From Blasia pusilla (taxonomy: Eukaryota > Marchantiophyta > Marchantiopsida > Blasiales), in assembly GCA_050084515.1 (NCBI GenBank), contig CM114274.1, positions 29,822,001 to 29,886,000 on the forward strand: DNA of 64,000 nucleotides, given 5' to 3'. The stretch's first letter is position 1; every line of letters begins with the position of its first letter. Below, in pieces: positions 20,242 through 30,888 of the stretch. The notes beneath the pieces are model-generated. The model was not told the DNA's origin. It did not search any database and worked only from the letters and a program-made list of their open reading frames with translations. The translations under genes were made by a program, and so were the position numbers.

Positions 20242-22921
20242 GGTCCTGGGCGTGTGCCTCACCATGGGGAAAGAGATGGTGCTGCACTAGGAGGTTATTT
20301 GTGTGAGAGTTGTCAAAGGTACGGTCATACACGCGCTTGGGGTTTCACCTTACATCATGAGTTACACCCGGATCGAGGGCCAGAGAGGGCACTAGAGCGA
20401 GTTTTCGATTCGAGTGGGCCTAGATGTTGTGCACCAAGTGGTCCCGTTGGGGGAAGAGGAGTTGGATTCGCCCGAGGGGGTGGTGGAGTTGCGTGTGGAG
20501 GAGGTAGAGTCCCACCACCTAGACGCGTTGAGGGAGACGCCAAACGTGAGGCAGGAATGGTTGCTCAGATACAATAGTTACAACCAGTAGATTGCCGCTA
20601 TGGCATTGAGATTACTCGATGCCGGATCCGTGGCATCAACATCTTAAGGAGCCGCCAAAGATATGGAGGATCCTAGTTGGATGTGCGGGGTTGCCCAGAT
20701 GGAGGCCGCCACAGTTGTTACGCGTTGAGTAGCCACAAAGTTGGATCCACAACGAGGGGAATCCAAGAAACACACCAGGCTTCCTCAATCTTTCACGTTG
20801 TCCGAGGCGATGAGGACTCCATCGATGGGTCTTGATCAGAGTTCTCATAGAGTTGGTGATATTATTGGTGTGCAAAGACGGAGAGCGATGGAAGAAGCGA
20901 CTGCAATGACTCCTATTGCTAATGCTTAGGAGAGGCATGTGTCAAGCACGTTGTTGGGGGAGGCCACCGTTGTATACCGCGCTCCGCTATTTTTTGCTTC
21001 CGATGTTATGACATTGGGAGGTACGCCCGCCGAGGTTTTCTAGTTGGCCGCTACACTATATGAGCATGGAGTTGGAGTTTTTGCATCACGTTCCGAGGTG
21101 ATTGCAGAGGAGGTGATGGACTTGCCCTTGGAGCGATGCTCGTGCCGTCCACGTCAGATTCATGGTAGGCTGCGGCTGCTAAGATGCCAGAGATGCCCCC
21201 TAGACCCACGATAGAGCATGCCATGGCTTCTCCTAGTGTTGTGTTGCTGGATAAGCGGGAGAGGTCTTCCAATTGGTAAGTTCAAGAGGTAGAGCTTTTA
21301 GTCCACAATCGTCTTGTTGGATTCAGGAGCGTAACTCTTGATGTTGGGGAAAGCGGCATTTAGAGGTTTGGGCTTGACGAGGGCTGATGTGGAGCGTTGT
21401 CCATTTTGGATACATACATCCTTGGGTGGAGCAAGTACCACCTTGTATATCACAGGACAAGAGGTCGTGGTGAGGATTTTTCCTGGCCATCCTATAGATG
21501 AGTCCGTGGTACGAGCCAAGGCAATAGTGACTGATGCATAGTCCTACGACGTCTTGGTTGGTGGAGCAGTGTTGTATTCGATGGGTTTTTTCCTGGATTA
21601 CAGGGAGGAGTCAGCGTCCTACGGACCAAGATGGCAGTCCAGTAATGAACGACTTTGTTCATTATCCATTGGATTCACAGGTGTAGTGATCAAGCGATGG
21701 CCAGGAGAGATTACGACCTTAGCAACGTTTAGCAGCGCCCTCACTTGGCCTAGTGATTTGATTGAGGGACATGCCCATGCTAAGGACACTCCCGTTCCTA
21801 ATATTTCTATGGAGAGGAGTGTCATGATAGCCGCATCAGTCGATGGAGGAGAGGTGTCGCTTTGGGGCTTGACTGAGGAGCTTCGCCGCTTAGCCATTGA
21901 GCATGTGCAAACCGCGTGGAGCGAGTCGTTTGCACCAGAGCCTGACAAGTCAGAGAAACCCGAGGTAGCCAGGAGTGCTAATATGACCCCTTTGGACACT
22001 ACCCTGATTGTGTGGTGCATCCCAGAGGAGGGTATTCACGTGCTGGATCTCTTTGGAGGGATCAACATTGGGCTATCTGTTGTTTTGCAGATAGAAGTAA
22101 GCGTGCAACAATACACGTATATGGAGATTGATGATGTTGCGAGGCGCACTGCACTTCACCATATGGCGCAATTATACCTCCGTTTTCTCGACTTGTTGTG
22201 TACGTCCGCCGTCCAAGATTACCACAGTTTCCTATCGAGGGATATTTCATTATTGAGGACGTAGGATTTGAAGGTGGTAGGGATCATAGATCTTGCTGGT
22301 TGGTCGTGTTAGGGCATGTCGAGTGCTGGATGGGGTACAATATTAGTTGAATCTCGGTCCAGGTTGTTTTGGGAGATGATGCGGATCTTGCAACATTTAC
22401 ATGAGCATCAGTCCCGTTCTCCATCATACATTCTCGAGAATGTGTCGATTTTGGATGATTCAAGGTCCCGCGTGGTGACGAGTGCACATCAGATGTGCGC
22501 ATGGATTGGCTCAACAATGTTGTTGGATGCGGCGAGTGTGGATTCACAAGCACATCGCCCGCGTCTTTAGTGGACCAACTTTGTGCCACATGAGGTGTTG
22601 CGGAGGGTGTAAAGTGGAACACCCCTCTCATTTATTGGTGGATTCTATTCTCGATCCAGGTCGTCAATCACAAGCAGTACGGAACGATGATCGACATGCG
22701 TTGATTGTGGTCAACATGACAGGCATGTCACGGGCGGCCTTTCCCACATTGATGAGTTTTCTCGCTTCCTATGCATTTAAGCAGGCCAGACCTGGCTTGG
22801 TTTGAGATGATCGGGTACATCGGCTAGTGGAGCCCAACGCAGATGAGCGAGAGAGAGCGATGGGATTTCCCACAGGAATGACTGCAGTACCGTCACTATC
22901 AGAGGCATCATAACGTAATGG
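20242..22921 (+). pseudogene. Methyltransferase-carrying Ty3/gypsy element, copy 3
   Basis: Begins with a gag knuckle LCESCQRYGHTRAWGF (last Cys lost), a Gly-rich tail, then the protease with intact VLLDSGA at 21311-21331 followed by a stop, then a 236-codon open frame 21554-22264. That frame reads through the spacer (MERSVMIAAS, PLDTTLIVWCIPEEG) into the methyltransferase: VLDLFGGINIGL at 22040, YMEIDDVARRTALHH. Motif IV is WSC-stop with the Cys at 22307, so Pro is replaced by Ser. Then LFWEMMR, SYILENV, AHRPRL-stop-WTN, and RERAMGFPTG near 22850. The copy ends abruptly at about 22921 against reversed gag sequence; no reverse transcriptase follows. Confidence 0.82.
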
Positions 22922-23440
22922 TGTGGGTCTCTCTCCTCTCATAATCCCATCATATGCCTCGCGACCACTAGTGGACACATACCCTGGAGCCCAATACATC
23001 CTCCAGGCATCAATCTCTACTGAATATAGTGATCAAAACTCCATGTAGTCATCCTTCGGAGGACCCTCCAAGTGTTGGAACAACCCCTTCCATGCCATGA
23101 AAGGGTTGAACCGTGTCGGGGTCCGTATCTCGTGGAAGTCGCACCACGTGTCAAACTCCTGGATAAAATCATCTAAGTCGATGGTGCCCACCGCACCCGA
23201 GAAATGACGCATGCCCCAATGGCCCATGTTATCCATCTCTGCCAAGTACTATTGTCTCTGTCCGCGATCTCGTCACTAGACCCAGTATCTAGGGATGACA
23301 ATCCAGCCACGGATGGATGTCGAGGTAGCTCCTCAATGATAACCCCTCGGTATCTCACTCCACTCCGTGTCACACCACTACTATTGCTCGCACTACCCCG
23401 TTCTTCCAAACCCTGGAAGAACGCCGTGATGACAACCCTG
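22922..23440 (-). pseudogene. gag N-terminal fragment of the same family, reversed
   Basis: On the minus strand one reads GVRYRGVIIEELPRHPS, then IDLDDFIQEFDTWCDFHEI, MAWKGLFQHLEGPPKDDYME and YWAPGYVSTSGREAYDGIM. FxxEFDxWC and GLxxHL are usual for gypsy capsid. The VRYRGV start is also present at the head of the gag copy at 62901, tying it to this family. It abuts the end of copy 3 in opposite orientation, so the junction is a rearrangement or a nested truncated insertion. Confidence 0.55.
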
Positions 23441-23947
23441 TCTCACCCGCTCAAGCACTCAGACTCACTGCGAGTCTCCCACACTCCTCATTAGCTCACC
23501 TATGCTAACATCAATCCCGTGATGACATACCCGGCCTCACGCACACTCAACACTCGAGCTCACCATGAGCCTCCCAACTGACTCACCTAACCTAGCGACA
23601 CTCTCTCGGGTCATACACGCGACCCCTACTCGGCAACCGCCGTATATCCACCAACATGCTACACATGAACAGAATCTACACTCGTCACCATCACTGCACC
23701 CACCTAGCACCAGCTACTACAGGATATCCAACACTCTCAATCACACATGACAAGTGCGAGAAAAGGAACTCGGGGGGGCCGTCTGGCCCGTTGGAAGGGG
23801 GGAAGGGACGCCCGTGCGCCCCCCGTCCGAGCCCTAACCCTAGCCTCCTTCACTTGACAGCCCCCCGGCGGCTACAAGCTCTTAAGTTGCTTTTCTTCTC
23901 TCTCTCGACACCCTGCTATTAGACGATACTATACCTGCCGTCACAAC
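23441..23947. other. GC-rich leader-like DNA, no gene
   Basis: Pyrimidine-rich plus strand (purine-rich minus strand) with CCCTAACCCTAG at about 23833 and a GC-rich block. It could be the untranslated leader of the reversed gag fragment. No coding marks are seen. Confidence 0.4.
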
Positions 23948-24319
23948 TTGCGCTACACCCTGCTGTTGTCCCCCATCAATCCGCACCAGCAAAATCTGAG
24001 AAAAACGGACAGCGCTTCCGCCCACGGCCTTCCAAACAGAAAAATGACAAACATCTTATTGGAGGGACGTGATGGTATGGTTTGTAAGGACCATCTGCGT
24101 AACTGTGCTCCATGTCACCTTCCTAACATTGACGATATAGTTGATCCAAGCTTAGGAGTAGTTCTTGCAAGCTTACGATGTATGTTGTGTGGTTCAGCCC
24201 GTGGTGCATAAACTATGCTAGTTTGTGATGGATGTTTGAGAGGATGGCATATGACATGTTTGACGCCATCTCTCACTAGGGTTCTTCAGGGACGATGAAT
24301 GCGTCCCAGATGTACATAG
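23948..24319 (+). pseudogene. PHD finger at the end of a retroelement polyprotein
   Basis: In one frame, with stops at 24209 and 24296, the plus strand reads RKMTNILLEGRDGMVCKDH, then CMLCGSARG (24179), MLVCDGCLRGWHMTCLTPSL and MRPRC, ending with TAG at 24317. The spacing C-x2-C ... C-x2-C ... H-x2-C ... C-x2-C with a Trp two residues before the C-terminal pair mutated to stop fits a C4HC3 PHD finger; such fingers read histone H3 tails. Stops fit CAA to TAA and TGG to TGA. DNA from here to the LTR at 24630 resembles the end of methyltransferase copy 2, so the finger probably belongs to the same or a sister family. Confidence 0.7.
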
Positions 24320-24499
24320 AATAGATAGTTCTAGATTCCGAATTGTGTCTGTGACATGGATGATAAGAAGGCGACTAACGATGGGGCCTCATGAGCACTC
24401 GACCTTTTTGCTCTTCGCGTCTGAGAGATGTATATCATGGTAGGTAGGAATAGATGGCTATCTTGAGTTAGAGGGACCTAACCACCAACTAGGGGGGCC

Positions 24500-24627
24500 A
24501 TTGGAGATATTTTGGTACTTCTCTTCTCGTTGTTTGGATGCCATGAGTTAGCATGGGATCGTGCATGTTTGTGTGTATATGTGATGACAACGATGTATGT
24601 TATGTAGGGATGTGTATGCGTATGACA
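24500..24627 (+). repeat. LTR 3' tail, extra copy before a related LTR
   Basis: 128 bp starting ATTGGAGATATTTTGG and ending TGACA, matching 25151-25274 at the end of the following LTR. A polypurine-like CTAGGGGGGCC lies just before it and AG just after it, as at 18391-18528. Confidence 0.75.
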
Positions 24628-24629
24628 AG

Positions 24630-25274
24630 TGTAACGTCTTTTAGGATAGATCGGCGAGATGTAGTAGAGCGCCCTCGGAGATACAAGAGGAGAGCTTCAA
24701 GAGGTCAAGGATGACCTGCTGAGGCCACGGGTAACTTGAGAGAGCAGATTTTCCTTTCGTTTCGGCTCATTTGGAGCCATATATAAACTTACTAAAAATA
24801 GTAAGTTTCCATTTGAAGTATAGTTGAATTTCCACTTTGGGAAGTGTCCCTTGACCGGCTACAACAGGTCAAGGGATGAGGAGATGACCTACGAGCATAG
24901 GTTATTGAGGAGAGAGCTTGGGAGATGGAAGGGGATATACCTCCAAGAGAGAGAAAGCTTGAGAGCTCATTCTCTCTTTGTTGAACCTCTTGGCATTGGA
25001 CGGCGGAGTTATGATCCTCCTTGCCTTGTGTGTGTAATCCAAACCTCTCATTAGGAGAGTGGGTTTGGTTTGACATGAGAGAGAGTGCACACCATGGAGA
25101 GCTTGGTGTGAGATGTTGTGAGAGATGTGATGTGAGATTGCATTGATTTAATTGGAGATATTTTGGTACTTCTCATCTCGTTGTTTGGATGCCATGAGTT
25201 AGTATGGGATCATGTTTGTGTGTATATTAGGTGATAATGATGTATATTTTGTACCGATGTGTATGCGCACGAAA
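24630..25274 (+). repeat. LTR related to the methyltransferase-carrying family (645 bp)
   Basis: Starts TGTAACGTCT and ends near GCGCACGAAA. It contains TATATAAA at 24780, AAGGAGAGAGC-type purine runs and the tail described above. It is diverged from the LTR at 18531 but has the same plan. It runs directly into decayed copia sequence. Confidence 0.65.
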
Positions 25275-25289
25275 AAGCTAACTGATGTA

Positions 25290-26307
25290 TTGTAAGCACT
25301 AGAGTTGAAGGGTAACTTAGAAGTTTGTTTCAAGAAATCTGGAGCAATCATCGAGGACACCAATTAGAAAGTAGTTGATGAAGGTATATGACGTGGAAAT
25401 ATCTACGATTTGTATGCTCTCACGACAAGTGTAGGTAAAAATCTTGATAGCAGTAAGTTCTCCCATTAGATATTTGGTCATCTAAGCTGTCCCTTACTGG
25501 TTAAACGCATAAATTTGGTATGATCGCTGATTTACCAACAATTTATGGAGTGTTGGATAAATGTGAAGCATTTCCACAAAATTCCAACAATAGAGCAAAG
25601 GCTCCTCTAGAGCTTATACATGCTAACATATATGTTAAAATATAAATTGTGGTTCTTAAGTGGTTCTTCCTACTTCTTTTTAGTGGTCAAAGATTATAGT
25701 AGGAAGATGTGGGTGTATTTTCTTCGTGATAAGGCAACTGCTTTTGTAAAATTTAAAGTATGGCATAATCTGTGAGAATGAGACAGAAAGAAGAAACAAG
25801 AAAGCTTTGCACCAATTGAGAAGGAGAATCCTTATCAATAGAATTCAACGAATATTCAAGGAAGGATGGAATCAAACGATCGTTAACCACGATACATGCA
25901 CCACAAAAAATAGAGTTGTTGAGAGTCAAAACCATGCAATGGTGGAAATGGCAAGAGGTATGATGAAAGCAAAAGGTTTGACAGAAGGATTTTGGGCTAA
26001 AATTGTTAATACTACTGTTTAAATTCTAAATAGAAGTGCTACCAAGTTAGTGCAAGGCATGACTCCTCATCAAGCATACTTAGGTAAGGTACCATCAATC
26101 TAACACTTCTAGGACTTTTGGTAGCGAGTGCTTTGTACATATTGTTGATGCATCCAAGATCAAACTCCAGTCCAAGAGGAGGAAGTGCATGTTTATGGGA
26201 TATAATGATGAGTCTAAAGCTTATCGCCTATGGTGTATTGAGGTAAAGAAGATGCTTGTGAGTCGTGATGTGGTGTTCAAGGAACAAGTTCTTCAAGTGG
26301 CAGATAT
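25290..26307 (+). pseudogene. Old copia element (host of the nest), integrase part
   Basis: Decayed Ty1/copia pol in several frames: LELIHANIY and FFLVVKDYSRKMWVYFLRDK (integrase core), NRVVESQNHAMVEMARGMM and FWAKIVNT (end of integrase), then SECFVHIVDASK-like text and YNDESKAYRLW, VSRDVVFKEQ. It breaks at 26307 where the second copia is inserted and continues at 39017. Stops are frequent. Confidence 0.75.
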
Positions 26308-26624
26308 TATTGAAGATTGAGTTACAATCAAGCTCATGAGATACCTGAACTGCTATATTTGGTACTAACACGAAGTAGGAAAGCTTAATCTTGGTTAGTC
26401 AGTTAAGCGCAATTATCTTAACTATGGTTAGTGAATCATAGTTAGTCTAACGTACTCAAGACTATGGTTTAGATTAGGGTTAGGGTTGCTTGTACATATC
26501 CTATATAATTGAGAAGAGGACCAGCCTCTACTCATTCTCTCATTGCAAAATTTCGTTCTCCATGATGGTGTGTGAGTGTGAGAGCCGTTTTCCACCAATT
26601 ATGCTTCTTTAGCAGTTTTCTACA
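26308..26624 (+). repeat. 5' LTR of the copia element
   Basis: 317 bp, from TATTGAAGATTGAG to TTTTCTACA, matched by 38699-39011. The usual TG start is TA in both LTRs. CATATCCTATATAATTG near 26498 is a likely TATA region. Confidence 0.88.
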
Positions 26625-26636
26625 TGGTACTAGAGC
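26625..26636 (+). promoter_or_regulatory. Primer-binding site, initiator-Met tRNA type
   Basis: TGGTACTAGAGC directly after the LTR, two changes from the plant consensus TGGTATCAGAGC. Confidence 0.75.
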
Positions 26637-27075
26637 GATAGGTGAACATCATTTGAAATTACTGGTGTTTGAGAAGAGCAGAGAGGAAAGAGAACACAAA
26701 ATTTGAGTTTGGGAGAAGGAAATTTTGTTCAAAGCTCAATGGGTGTAGACTTCAGGTTGAGCTTTGACGGTGATAAAACTTTGGAGGCGTTTTTTAGGGC
26801 TTTCTTGGTCGAGTTAGCCATCTGGGTCCGCATCAATTAGAAAGACTCCAAAGGATGGTTTTGATTATCTTGTAGAGCTCGTTGAGAGCTTTCCAAAGCA
26901 TCCAAAATCGCTCGATTCTTGAGCTCATGCAGTAGCAATTTCAGTGTAGGAAAGTGCAATTAGTGAAGAAAAGTTGTGCAGTTTGCTATCTAAAGGCCAA
27001 TTTTGATTAGTGCTTTCAAATAGATTATCAATTTTGGAAAATTGTAGGTCGATTTCTATTTAGGGATCTATGCTT
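26637..27075 (+). other. Untranslated leader of the copia element, left part
   Basis: Stop-rich leader between the primer site and gag, cut by the chromovirus at its TSD. It is resembled by the reversed fragment at 41100-41500. Confidence 0.6.
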
Positions 27076-27080
27076 CAATT

Positions 27081-28113
27081 TGTCGTGCGCCTACTCTCCT
27101 TGAACGTTAATCTTGTTTGTTGCGGAAGCGTGCGTTCAGTAGGTCACGCTCTCAACGCTGATCTGCATCCAAACACGCACTTCGGTTAGTCGGGTCTTGG
27201 ATCAATCAGTGGGATTACTTTCCGAGTTCTCGTCTCGGACTCTCTCTTGAAGCTCAACCTTCCTAGTTTCGCGGTTTCCAACACGGGCAAGTCTCGAAAG
27301 ACTTGGGACAGACTTTCTAGTCGGTTCAGGAACCTGAAACGGCGTTTCGCGCCTAGCGGTTCCAACTGTCCGATGAACATCCAATGAGTTCCTCACCAAG
27401 ACTCGCACGAAGTGAATCTCGGGTTGGAATCCAAGTGTGGCGTACAAAGTCCACTCCCTTGGATCAGGTTTGGGTTTCGGGTTTCCGCGCCAAACTCCCG
27501 TTTCATCCCGTGCCTCTGAAACGCCGTTTGGCGCCCAAAGTGGGGTTTCGTTTCCCGAGACATCTCAGAGAAGGTACTCCCCTTACTAGTACTTCTGGGG
27601 ATCTCCGGGGGCCCCCTACATTTAGGGAAAGACACCCGGGCCCCTCCAATTGGCCCTCAACCCGATTGCTCTCTGAATCGTTTTCGGCCAATATCTCAGC
27701 CTGTACTTATGCGTTTGCTGAGATCTTTGGTGCGTTGGAAGCGTCTCAAGATCAGCTTTCCAACACGCTCTTACTTGTCCCAAACGCATCTCGGAGCTCA
27801 ACGTTATGGTCCTAAATACAGTCAGATTCTCCTAAACGCTAGCCGTGTTCCAAATCAGTTCTCACCTCTTTGGCAACCAACCTCCAAGACTCAACTCATC
27901 TCAAGTCTCGGCTCGCGTTTGGTCTAGGTTTCCTGGTCGTGACCACTAACGCATGAAATGCACAACTCTGTTCCGCGTTTCGTCTCTTAGGCTTTTCCAA
28001 GAGACTCTTCCAAACGCCTCTTCAAAGCGCAAACCTTGCGGCGTGAGTTCCTTTGAGTTCTGATGTTTCGCTTGGCGCGTATTTGGTGTTGTTTGGTTAT
28101 GAGGGTTGCGACA
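27081..28113 (-). repeat. 3' LTR of the chromovirus
   Basis: 1033 bp. Plus-strand start TGTCGTGCGCC, end GGGTTGCGACA. Homologous along its length to 33466-34487. Confidence 0.93.
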
Positions 28114-28126
28114 CTCACCCCTCCTT
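28114..28126 (-). promoter_or_regulatory. Polypurine tract of the chromovirus
   Basis: Minus strand AAGGAGGGGTGAG directly before the 3' LTR, the expected place for the plus-strand DNA primer. Confidence 0.8.
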
Positions 28127-28807
28127 AGAAGGTTGATGTCCTCATCAACGCAAACCTTATTGATGTTAAGTTCTGGGAAGCCGACCCTTAACACGAATTG
28201 CGTTACGGTAGCTAACCCATAATTCCTCTTTTTGGCTTAAGTCTTAGGTTTGTCGCTTGCAGCACTTAGACTTATTAGCTTCTGCTTTCTGATGAGCCTA
28301 GACTAGTTCTGCGGAACTAATCTAACTATCAAAATAAGCTCACTAAGTCTGCAACCTAACACTTCACTCACTATTTGTAAACAACCGCTTGTCTACCTAG
28401 CCAACTCGTACTACTTTTGGGTCACCTGTATTCCATCTAGGCGCGTCACTAAGTTCAGTCATGAAACATGAATGAGATCACCACAAACCCCAAGACAGAC
28501 TCATCTGCCCCGTCGACGTTAGGGCAAGCCCAAATACTAGTACTTCAACACTTTGGTCCTGATCTAGATGCCTTATCTGAATACAAGCTCTCACCTCAAA
28601 TACTCATTGTTTGGTCTCCTTGACTTACATCCTAAGCATATGAAGAACTACTCATTGCCTTGCACAAACCAAACTCAAAATTACAATACAAGCATCGAAT
28701 CTCCAAATCCATGTCTTCTTTATTGCAACAACTAAACCTTTCTAGTTACAACGGGTTATCGGCCCAAGCTTTCCGGTCACAAGTTATGTCCATTGCTTCA
28801 CCATGTA

Positions 28808-29023
28808 CTAACGCACGTGCCTTTCTTGCATCCATCTGAAGTCACGCAATGCTTCTTGCGCATGTTCTAGATCCGCCTCCGCAATCCAAGTCGCCTCTTT
28901 CACATGATAGCCTTTCCACTTGACCAAGTACTCGTACTTGGTGGCCCTACGTCTGGAACGCAGAATAGTCTCAACCTCGAACTCTGGTTCCTCATTTCTG
29001 ATGACCGGTTGTGGTCTCAACAT
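28808..29023 (-). pseudogene. Chromodomain at the integrase C-terminus
   Basis: A 71-codon frame with EFEVETILRSRR, YEYLVKWKGYHVKEATWI and LEHAQEALRDF. The aromatic YLVKWKGY and the TWIAEADL helix are chromodomain marks; in chromoviruses this module directs insertion to heterochromatin. It ends at a stop at 28808. Upstream frames towards the integrase are shifted. Confidence 0.9.
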
Positions 29024-29410
29024 CCTCTTTCACTCCGGACGCACATTGTCTTGAAGATACTTCTTCAATAATGACACATGGAAAGTCGGGTGAATCTTGA
29101 ACTCGTTTGGCAGCTCCAACGTGTACACATCCTCAAACGGCCTTGCCTTGATCACATACGGTCCAAAGCATACTTGGTGACAATTTTCATGGACAATTCT
29201 TTCGGAAGAGTGAGATTCTTAACACTCAACCACACTTGTTCCCCAACTTGAAACTCACATGGCGCCGACTTTTGTTAGCATGCTTTACGTACCTTAGTTG
29301 AGCCTTGGCGAGACTTTCTCTCGCTCGCTCTTGTGGTTCCTGCATTTCCACTAACAAACATTCCGCCGTTGCTTGACGAGTGTATGTCGATGTATTGCCC
29401 TTTGAAAGAG

Positions 29411-30117
29411 CTAAGTCAAGAGGCCCTTCGGTTCTCTTTGATACGCGGAAGAAACGGAGATTCTCCGGTTGCGAGAATGCTTAGTCGAGTTGTAACAATA
29501 CTCAGCCATACTTAACCACTTGGCCCAATCTCTTTGGTCCACACTCACGTAATTCCGTAAGTATTGGTTTACGACCGAGTTTACTTTTTCCGTTTGCCCA
29601 TCCGTTTGAGGATGGAAGGCCGTACTAAAGCTGAGTTTGGTCCGGAACCTCCTGAATAGATGTTTCCAAAAGGCAGTAAACCGGATCCCGATTAGACACA
29701 ATGCTCCTAGGCAATCCGTGCGCACGCCACCAACCATCCAGGAATAGTCGGGAAGTCGTGTAGGCCGTCGCAGACTCTCTCGTCGGCACAAACCTCCCCA
29801 ACTTGCTAAACCGATCAACTATCACAAGTATAGCGTTGTATCCCTCAGATTCGGAAGACTCGTAATGAAATCCATGCTAATGCTTTGCAAGGGTCCCTCG
29901 GGATTGGCAAAGGATGAAGTAAACCTTGTTTCTTCGCATAAGACACGTGTTCGCTGGCGGAGTCACGCATGTTTTCACATATTGAGCAACATCTTCCTTC
30001 ATGTTGGGCGGAAGAACCTCTTAGACAAAACAGCAAGAGTGGATTTCTCCCCTTTGTGTCCCGCCAAAGGTCCATCATGACATTCCACAAACACCTTGGT
30101 CCGTAGCTTGCCTTGGC
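29411..30117 (-). pseudogene. Chromovirus integrase, frameshifted
   Basis: Segments 30090-29845, 29825-29625 and 29818-29411. They give DTKGRNPLLL and HVSYAKKQG from the zinc-binding part (shifted), IVDRFSKLGRFVPT, LPRSIVSNRDP where the usual second catalytic Asp reads Asn, and AFHPQTDGQTEKVNSVVNQY with the catalytic Glu. At least three shifts are needed to connect them, so integration activity is lost. Confidence 0.85.
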
Positions 30118-30888
30118 CTACATAGATCTGCTCTGCTTAAACCTTAGCAAGCCGTGTCTCAAACTCAGATTGGCCACCTTCTCGCCCCGCTTTAACTTCC
30201 CAAGGTACTCCCTCGCTTGCTCATCCTTCATGTATCCTTCACGAATCCTTCTTTCCAGGTCTGTTTCATTAGGGAACATTGCTCTCAACACTTGTGTCGC
30301 CGATGGCATGTGTTCATCCTGCGACTTAACGATCTGGAATGACATTGTCTTTCCCGGCTTGTGGATTAGCTCCACATTCATCAACGCCAAGGTATCATGC
30401 CACCGAAGTTGTTTTGGCGTCACGCGATCCTGGGTCTCAAAATACTTGAGCGATATGTTATCGGTGAATACTCGAGTCCTGTGAAGTCCCAAATAGTGAC
30501 GCCACTTCCTCAAGCAATGAACCACCGCAAACAACTCTTTCTCATGAGTAGGCCATCTCCTTTCGGTGTCGGTCAGCTTCTTGCTTTTGTATGCTACAGG
30601 TCTCCCTTTTTGCACCAACATTCCTGCAATCGCGAAATCACTAGCATCCGTGTGCATCTCGAACGGTTGTTCAAACTCCGGCAGTTTCAGAACTGGTTCA
30701 TGCGAGAGGATCTCTTTGACTCGATTGAACGCTTTATCCACTTCCTCGGTCCATGTAGTATTGGCAAAATTTTCGGTCCAATCCGTGAGAGGTTTCACTA
30801 TGCCCGAAAAGTTCTTCACGTATGTCCGTAAAAGCCGATGACTCAGATGAACCTTCTCATCCCCTTCACCGTGGAAGGCGGTTCCCAT
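30118..30888 (-). pseudogene. Chromovirus RNase H domain
   Basis: 256-codon open frame. Residues 78-95 read EMHTDASDFAIAGMLVQK with the catalytic Asp near residue 81, followed by RPVAYKSKKLTDTERRWPTH, KELFAVVHCLRKWRHYL and VFTDNISLKYF. It overlaps the end of the protease-RT frame by 46 bp in a different frame; the frame change breaks the polyprotein. Confidence 0.9.

Noticed and set aside
23826-23842. Telomere-like CCCTAACCCTAG
   Set aside because: Too short and not the plant CCCTAAA unit twice in full; it lies in a GC-rich leader-like region.
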